Shown here piece by piece: positions 59,474 to 64,000 of a stretch of 64,000 nt of DNA. Origin of the DNA: Parabacteroides sp900760525 (GTDB lineage Bacteria > Bacteroidota > Bacteroidia > Bacteroidales > Tannerellaceae). The stretch's first letter is position 1; each line of letters opens with the position of its first letter. A program made the position numbers and the translations under genes. The notes below the pieces were generated by a model. It saw nothing but the letters and a program-made list of their open reading frames with translations. It did no database searches and was not told the DNA's origin. The stretch lies in NCBI RefSeq assembly GCF_049860805.1, contig NZ_CP187555.1, positions 4,092,001 to 4,156,000 of the forward strand, read 5' to 3'.

Positions 59474-61042
59474 ATGAAGAAGTATAGTTTATATGCAATC
59501 CTGTTGCTTTTTATTACCTCTTGCAGCAGTGATTTTTTAGATAGGAATCCTCTGGACCAGCCTTCCAATGAAGCCTCTTGGAATACCGAAAAAGATGCTT
59601 TGGCTGCAACGACAGGATGTTATGAGGGATGGTTCAGTATGGATGAGGTAGTCTACTTTGATTGTGCATCCGATAATTCTTATAATCCATTCTCGTGGGA
59701 AAACTGGCAGGTACAGGCTACCGGTTATGCAACCCCGACTGACTATGGACAGAATTACATGAAGTATGATAAGATTGTCCGTTGTAACAATTTCCTTGCA
59801 AATATTGATCGTCCGACGATGGACGAGGAACTCCGTACCCGCTTGATTGCCGAGGTCCGTTTCTTAAGAGCTTGGCATTATTTCCTGAAAGTTACGCTGT
59901 ATGGAGATGTTCCTTTGGTTAAGGAAGTGTTGGGTGTTAATGATTCGAACTTGCCCCGTACGCCTAAAGAAGAGGTGCAGAAATTCATCCTTGATGAGTT
60001 AACGGAGATTGCTCCGCTATTGCCGGAAAAGTATGCAAGCAGTGATGTCGGACGTGTAACAAAAGGCGCAGCCCTGACATTGAAAGCCCGCATGGAAATC
60101 TTTAAAAGCGATTATGCTGCCTGTGCTGCCACCTGCGAACAGATTATGAAACTCGGATATCAGCTATTCCCTGATTATAAGGGCTTGTTTAAAATTGCCA
60201 ATGTCGGTAATTCGGAAGTAATCATGGATGTTCAGTATGTTGAAAATCTGGCAAAGAATGGAATACTCGGTGTGATGCCCCCGGCATCGGTAGGTGGATG
60301 GTCTTCTATCAACCCTACGCAGTCGTTGGCGGATGCTTATGAATGTATAGACGGGAAAACGATTGCAGAATCTTCTGTCTATGATAAGAAAGAGCCCTAT
60401 CAGCACCGTGATCCCCGTCTGGCTGCAACCCTGATCTATCCGGGTTGCTTATATGAAGGGAACTACTTTAACCCGATCGACGTAAAAGACCCGACAGGCG
60501 ATTATTATGCGCCTTACGGCCGTTCCAAAACGGGATATCATCCGCGTAAATACATCGACAACCTGGGGGATTATGACGATATGTGGAATACAGCCATGAA
60601 TGCCATCGTGATGCGTTACGCCGAAGTATTGCTGATGTATGCTGAATCCAAAATAGAGCTGAACCAGATCGATGCTTCTGTCTATGAGGCATTGAACTCA
60701 ATCCGTACACGTGCCGGAATGCCGGAAGTGGATAAGGCTGTTTATAACAATCAGGTGAAGATGCGCGAACTCGTTCGCCGCGAACGCCGTGTCGAAATGG
60801 CGCTTGAAGGACTTCGCTGGTTCGATATCTGCCGCTGGAAGATTGGTGAAGAGGTGATGCCGGGTAGAGTATACGGTGCCCTTCTGGGAACTGTAGACCC
60901 TGAAACCGGTGCTTTGAATCTGACGGATAATCGTATTGAAGTGGAAACGCGTCTCTTCGACCCGGCTAAACATTACCTGTGGCCGATCCCGCAAAGTGTG
61001 ATCGATGCGACACCGGCTATTGAACAGAACCCTGGATACTAA
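59474..61042 (+). CDS. SusD-like surface glycan-binding lipoprotein
   Basis: A 522-residue RagB/SusD protein. The lipobox is in LFITSCSSDFLDRNPLDQPS, which also shows the C-S-S-D-F-L-D start common to the family. TPR-like helices include RLIAEVRFLRAWHYFLKVTL and ALTLKARMEIFKSDYAA. The C-terminal NAIVMRYAEVLLMYAESKIE, RRERRVEMALEGLRWFDICR and HYLWPIPQSVIDATP are diagnostic. It forms the lid of the SusC pore and binds the target glycan on the surface. It ends 34 bases before a pair of hairpins. Confidence 0.97.
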   Translation: MKKYSLYAILLLFITSCSSDFLDRNPLDQPSNEASWNTEKDALAATTGCYEGWFSMDEVVYFDCASDNSYNPFSWENWQVQATGYATPTDYGQNYMKYDKIVRCNNFLANIDRPTMDEELRTRLIAEVRFLRAWHYFLKVTLYGDVPLVKEVLGVNDSNLPRTPKEEVQKFILDELTEIAPLLPEKYASSDVGRVTKGAALTLKARMEIFKSDYAACAATCEQIMKLGYQLFPDYKGLFKIANVGNSEVIMDVQYVENLAKNGILGVMPPASVGGWSSINPTQSLADAYECIDGKTIAESSVYDKKEPYQHRDPRLAATLIYPGCLYEGNYFNPIDVKDPTGDYYAPYGRSKTGYHPRKYIDNLGDYDDMWNTAMNAIVMRYAEVLLMYAESKIELNQIDASVYEALNSIRTRAGMPEVDKAVYNNQVKMRELVRRERRVEMALEGLRWFDICRWKIGEEVMPGRVYGALLGTVDPETGALNLTDNRIEVETRLFDPAKHYLWPIPQSVIDATPAIEQNPGY

Positions 61043-61076
61043 TTTTGTAAATAATAATAGTACCGGATCTTGACTC

Positions 61077-61157
61077 ACCCTATAGCCTGTACTTTTGCAG
61101 GCTATAGGGTATAACCGGACAGGCTATGGGGTATAAGCAAATACCCTGTAGCCTGTC
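61077..61157 (+). terminator. Tandem related hairpins after susD
   Basis: First hairpin: ACCCTATAGCCTG (61077-61089) with CAGGCTATAGGGT (61098-61110), 13 perfect pairs. Second: a 17-base arm at 61118-61134 with one at 61141-61157, all pairs canonical or G-U. Both stems share the sequence CAGGCTAT-GGGTAT. The first can act as a terminator for susCD. The duplication is unusual. Confidence 0.6.
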
Positions 61158-61228
61158 TGATTTGTAATTTTCGGCCCGTCGGGTTCATTTTATGCTCGGA
61201 TCGTCCTGCTTGGTTTGATCGTTTTTAG

Positions 61229-61236
61229 TAGATTTG
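61229..61236 (+). promoter_or_regulatory. -7 box of the third AraC gene
   Basis: TAGATTTG matches TAnnTTTG, 25 bases before the ATG at 61261. Confidence 0.5.
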
Positions 61237-61260
61237 TTCTCTCAATAAGAACAATACGTT

Positions 61261-62124
61261 ATGGGACAATCTGCAGAACAATCATTATGGGGAATGCTGG
61301 AGGGCATCACTGAGAATCTGAAGCACAAACGGCTGGCAGATGTGTTCCGTTTTGTCTCGTTTCTACCCTTCGAGACTTTCGGGCCGCACAAGCATCTGCG
61401 TATCGAGATCAATTACGTGAAGAAAGGAAACTGCATCCTGCATCTCGAGAACGAGAGCATCAGCTTCAAGGAGAACGAGATGATGGTGATCTGCTCCAAC
61501 GTCGAACACACGTTTGAGGCCGGTTCCGAAGATACGACCCTGATGCAGTTAGAATTCCTGCCCGAAGTATTCTTCCGCTTTAATCCCCATGGACAGGAAG
61601 AAACGGATGACCTGACCCCTGTCACGATCTTTTCGGAAGAGAACCGGTTGATCAAGATTGTGAATAACGTCCGTATCATGCGTGCCGTGCAGCGCATTGT
61701 CAATGAGATGAACCAGAAGAGTAAATACTACCAGTATTTAGTCGTCATGTATTACGCCGAGCTGCTGATCTTGATCTACCGCTATCTCGATGAGGCCTAC
61801 CTGCCGATTTGTGCCAACGATTCGCTGAAGAAGGCGATCTCCTATATCCGTTTGAATTACCAATCCGATATGACGATCAGCGATGTCGCCTCCCGGACAG
61901 GAGTAGGGGAGCGCTATCTGCGCAAGTTGTTCTCCCAATACCTGAACCTTTCCCCGTTGGACTACCTGAACCAGATCCGGATCAACAAAGCGATCGAGCT
62001 GCTCAGGAATACGGAGATGTCCGTTAAGGAGGTCTGCTTTGCCTGCGGTTTCCAGTCCCCCCAGTACTTCTCCCGGATATTCAAACAGCAAATGGGCATC
62101 TCCCCGCGCGAGGTAACGAAATAG
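61261..62124 (+). CDS. AraC family transcriptional regulator with cupin domain
   Basis: The 287-residue protein has an N-terminal cupin (FLPFETFGPHKHLRIEINYV, NCILHLENESISFKENEMMV, ICSNVEHTFEAGS) and a C-terminal AraC DNA-binding domain (YIRLNYQSDMTISDVASRTG, VGERYLRKLFSQYLNLSPLD, FACGFQSPQYFSRIFKQQMG). It is less like the other two AraC proteins of the window and lies between susD and the RraA-like gene on the same strand. It may control the downstream sugar-acid genes rather than the hydrolases. Confidence 0.93.
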   Translation: MGQSAEQSLWGMLEGITENLKHKRLADVFRFVSFLPFETFGPHKHLRIEINYVKKGNCILHLENESISFKENEMMVICSNVEHTFEAGSEDTTLMQLEFLPEVFFRFNPHGQEETDDLTPVTIFSEENRLIKIVNNVRIMRAVQRIVNEMNQKSKYYQYLVVMYYAELLILIYRYLDEAYLPICANDSLKKAISYIRLNYQSDMTISDVASRTGVGERYLRKLFSQYLNLSPLDYLNQIRINKAIELLRNTEMSVKEVCFACGFQSPQYFSRIFKQQMGISPREVTK

Positions 62125-62216
62125 GAGTGCCGTTTTCTCTACTTTTTCTCTTTATCTGTTCCTCGTAGCATAAGCAACCGGGTCCTTTCCAGCCGTGCCT
62201 TCCCCTCTCCGGGGTT

Positions 62217-62224
62217 TATCTTTG
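62217..62224 (+). promoter_or_regulatory. -7 box of the RraA-dehydratase unit
   Basis: TATCTTTG matches TAnnTTTG, 35 bases before the ATG at 62260. Confidence 0.6.
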
Positions 62225-62259
62225 TAAGCAGAAAGATAAACGATAAAAAGGAATATACA

Positions 62260-62952
62260 ATGAAAGAATGGAAAGATGATAAAGCCCTGTTTGCTTTGAT
62301 AAAAGAAGAGCTTTACACCGCGGTGGTCGGTGATATTATGGACAAGATGGGATACACCCGGCAGTTTCTGCCCCCTCGTATCCGTCCGCTTCGCGACGAT
62401 ATGCTGGTGGCCGGGCGTGCGATGACGGTGCTCGAAGCCGATGTGCTCGATGCCGGCCGCGAGGCAGGGGTGAACCCCGTGTTGAAACGTTCCTTCGGCC
62501 TGATGCTCGAAGCGTTGGACGACCTGAAGGAAGACGAGGTGTATGTTTGTTCCGGATCTTCCCCTATCTATGCCTTATGGGGTGAGTTGATGAGCGCCCG
62601 TGCGATCCAGTGCAAGGCGGCCGGGACGGTTGTCAACGGATATTCCCGCGATACGAAGGGGATTCTGGCGCTCGACTTCCCCTGTTTCTCTTATGGGCCT
62701 TACGCCCAGGACCAGGCTCCTCGTGGAAAGGTTATCGACTACCGTGTGCCGATCGAGATGGAGGGCGTACGGATCAATGACGGGGATATCCTGGTCGGCG
62801 ACATCGACGGCGTATGCGTCGTGCCCCGCGAGATCGAGGAAGAGGTCTTTACCCGTGCCTTAGAGAAAGCCCGTGGCGAGCGGATGGTCTTAAAGAAGAT
62901 ACAGGAAGGGATGAAGGCGCGCGACGCTTTCGATACATACGGAATCATGTAA
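62260..62952 (+). CDS. RraA/HMG-aldolase family protein
   Basis: A 230-residue cytoplasmic protein of the RraA-like superfamily, which includes 4-hydroxy-4-methyl-2-oxoglutarate aldolase and oxaloacetate decarboxylase. Visible signatures are VVGDIMDKMGY, the loop NGYSRDTKG with the metal-site R-D pair, and INDGDILVGDIDGVCVVP. True RraA RNase E inhibitors are shorter (about 160), whereas this length fits catabolic aldolase relatives. It begins a unit with an enolase-superfamily dehydratase 29 bases downstream, so it probably splits the 2-keto-3-deoxy acid that enzyme forms. The substrate is inferred. Confidence 0.82.
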   Translation: MKEWKDDKALFALIKEELYTAVVGDIMDKMGYTRQFLPPRIRPLRDDMLVAGRAMTVLEADVLDAGREAGVNPVLKRSFGLMLEALDDLKEDEVYVCSGSSPIYALWGELMSARAIQCKAAGTVVNGYSRDTKGILALDFPCFSYGPYAQDQAPRGKVIDYRVPIEMEGVRINDGDILVGDIDGVCVVPREIEEEVFTRALEKARGERMVLKKIQEGMKARDAFDTYGIM

Positions 62953-62981
62953 GATAATATAATAAGGAAGGAAACAATACG

Positions 62982-64000
62982 ATGAAGATTACAGATGTAA
63001 AAGTATGGCTTGTCCAGGGCATCAAATATAACTGGACATTATTGAAGATCTATACCGACGAAGGCTATACCGGCGTAGGCGAAGCCACCAACTGGCCTGG
63101 CAGCCCGATCGTTTTCGAAGCCGCCAAGCATGCCGGACAGCGCATCATCGGCCTCGACCCGATGAAGACCGATTTTATCTGGACGAAGCTCTACCGAGAC
63201 CTGAACTGGATCGGCCCGTACGGAGCCAGCCTCTGTGCGATCAGTGGAATCGACATGGCGCTCCTCGACTTGAAAGCAAAGATGCTGGGCGTTCCCTGCT
63301 ACGAACTGCTGGGCGGAGCCTATCGCAAGGATATCCTGCTCTATGCTAATTACTGGTTTACGGGCGGCGGACATAACGAGGCGGATTATGCCGCCCAGGC
63401 CCGCCGTGTCATGGACGCAGGATTCACCGGCCTGAAGTTCGACCCCTTCGCCCACACGAACTACTTTTATGGCGAAGACCTCGCCTCCAACCTGACCCTG
63501 ACGGTCGAACAGCAGGACCTGGCGTTCAACGTCTCCAAAGCTGTGCGCGAAGCTGTCGGTCCCGAATGCGACATCATGATCGAGACACACGCCATGCTCA
63601 ATTACCGCGTAGCCGTCAAGATGGCGGAACGCTTGGCGAAGCTCGATATCACCTGGTATGAGGAACCCGCCGGCCCGGAAAGTTCGCAGACGCTCCGTGC
63701 CATGCGCGAACGCATCCCGTCGGATGTCGCCATCTGCGTAGGCGAGCGCCATTACACCCGCTTCGGCATCCGCTCCCTGCTGGAAAAGCATGTGTGCGAT
63801 GTGATCATGCCCGACATCACCCGTTGCGGCGGACCGTCCGAGATGAAGCGGATGGCTACGATGGCGGAAGCCTACAACGTCCTGATCGCCCCGCATAACC
63901 CGAACGGCCCTCTCTCGACACTCGCCTCTTCGCATGTTTGCGCCGCTATCCCGAACTTCTTCCGTCAGGAGTTCATGTTCAACGATGTCCCCTGGCGCGA
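62982..64000 (+). CDS. Enolase-superfamily sugar acid dehydratase (partial, 3' end off the right edge)
   Basis: The ATG at 62982 opens a frame of 339 codons that runs off the window. It is a mandelate racemase/muconate lactonizing family member near the galactonate dehydratase group: N-terminal capping domain (LLKIYTDEGYTGVGEATNWP, SGIDMALLDLKAKMLGVPCY), then barrel motifs GLKFDPF (near 152), IMIETHAML (near 200), WYEEPAGPES (near 226), CVGERHYTRFG (near 253) and IAPHNPNGPLSTLASSH (near 304). Metal ligands would be the acidic residues of the third to fifth motifs and the base the His near 304. It should convert an aldonic acid to a 2-keto-3-deoxy acid. The exact acid (galactonate, fuconate, xylonate or other) is not determined. 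Confidence 0.88.
   Translation, partial: MKITDVKVWLVQGIKYNWTLLKIYTDEGYTGVGEATNWPGSPIVFEAAKHAGQRIIGLDPMKTDFIWTKLYRDLNWIGPYGASLCAISGIDMALLDLKAKMLGVPCYELLGGAYRKDILLYANYWFTGGGHNEADYAAQARRVMDAGFTGLKFDPFAHTNYFYGEDLASNLTLTVEQQDLAFNVSKAVREAVGPECDIMIETHAMLNYRVAVKMAERLAKLDITWYEEPAGPESSQTLRAMRERIPSDVAICVGERHYTRFGIRSLLEKHVCDVIMPDITRCGGPSEMKRMATMAEAYNVLIAPHNPNGPLSTLASSHVCAAIPNFFRQEFMFNDVPWR

Noticed and set aside
56337..61042. Possible identity of this SusC/SusD pair as the sialic acid porins NanO/NanU
   Set aside because: It lies about 46 kb from the nan operon inside a different hydrolase set with its own AraC genes.
63039..63935. 298-codon minus-strand frame near the right edge
   Set aside because: The plus-strand frame from 62982 has full enolase-superfamily motifs; the antisense frame is a shadow.

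Overview
The window comes from a Bacteroidales genome, most likely Parabacteroides or a close relative. The evidence is a SusC/SusD pair, an S46 dipeptidyl-peptidase, a Tannerella/Bacteroides-type sialic acid operon, many TAnnTTTG -7 promoter boxes, and the dense mix of lipoprotein and Sec-exported glycosidases typical of gut Bacteroidetes. No rRNA, tRNA, CRISPR array or complete insertion sequence was seen.

Region 1 (1-10.1 kb, minus strand) is a sialic acid (nan) operon. In transcription order it holds a ROK regulator, a YhcG-type PD-(D/E)XK nuclease that looks out of place, NanL lyase, NanE epimerase, an MFS transporter, the GH33 sialidase NanH, a 52-codon stump of a GH20 hexosaminidase, and a very long protein that runs off the left edge. 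That last protein joins an SGNH esterase, a sialate O-acetylesterase and a Kelch-type mutarotase. Together they free, de-acetylate, import and split sialic acid to ManNAc/GlcNAc. The SusCD-like sialic acid porin pair is not in the window.

Region 2 (10.1-16.1 kb) is AT-rich and irregular. It has 1.1 kb of non-coding DNA with several perfect inverted repeats and an array of three operator-like palindromes, then a membrane TPR regulator, two small outer-membrane beta-barrel proteins, and 1.7 kb of broken genes: a DUF4827-like C-terminal piece, a frameshifted RhuM/death-on-curing gene, the first 26 codons of a DNA methylase and the tail of a Fic protein. This looks like the collapsed remains of a restriction/toxin island.

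Region 3 (16.1-24.6 kb) is ordinary chromosome: ruvB, a Wzx-like flippase, an orphan TPR sensor histidine kinase, a DUF389 membrane protein and a DPP7-type S46 peptidase.

Region 4 (24.6-64 kb) is a large polysaccharide utilization region. In order it holds a Ser-type sulfatase and GH31; an AraC regulator divergent from a sugar porter, DUF5107-TPR protein, two GH2 and GH95 genes; a minus-strand block of GH2, GH43-like propeller and GH29 fucosidase; a second AraC divergent from GH120, then GH2, SusC and SusD; a third AraC; and finally an RraA-like aldolase and an enolase-superfamily dehydratase cut by the right edge. Three of the GH2 enzymes are close paralogs. The mix of likely fucosidase/galactosidase (GH29, GH95), beta-xylosidase (GH120), GH2 and GH31 points to a branched plant or complex fucosylated glycan. 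A shared AAGATTGTCCAT-like motif lies upstream of the sugar porter, lacZ-like GH2 and susC units, and perfect inverted repeats overlap the -7 boxes of two hydrolase genes. Both suggest coordinated control of this region.
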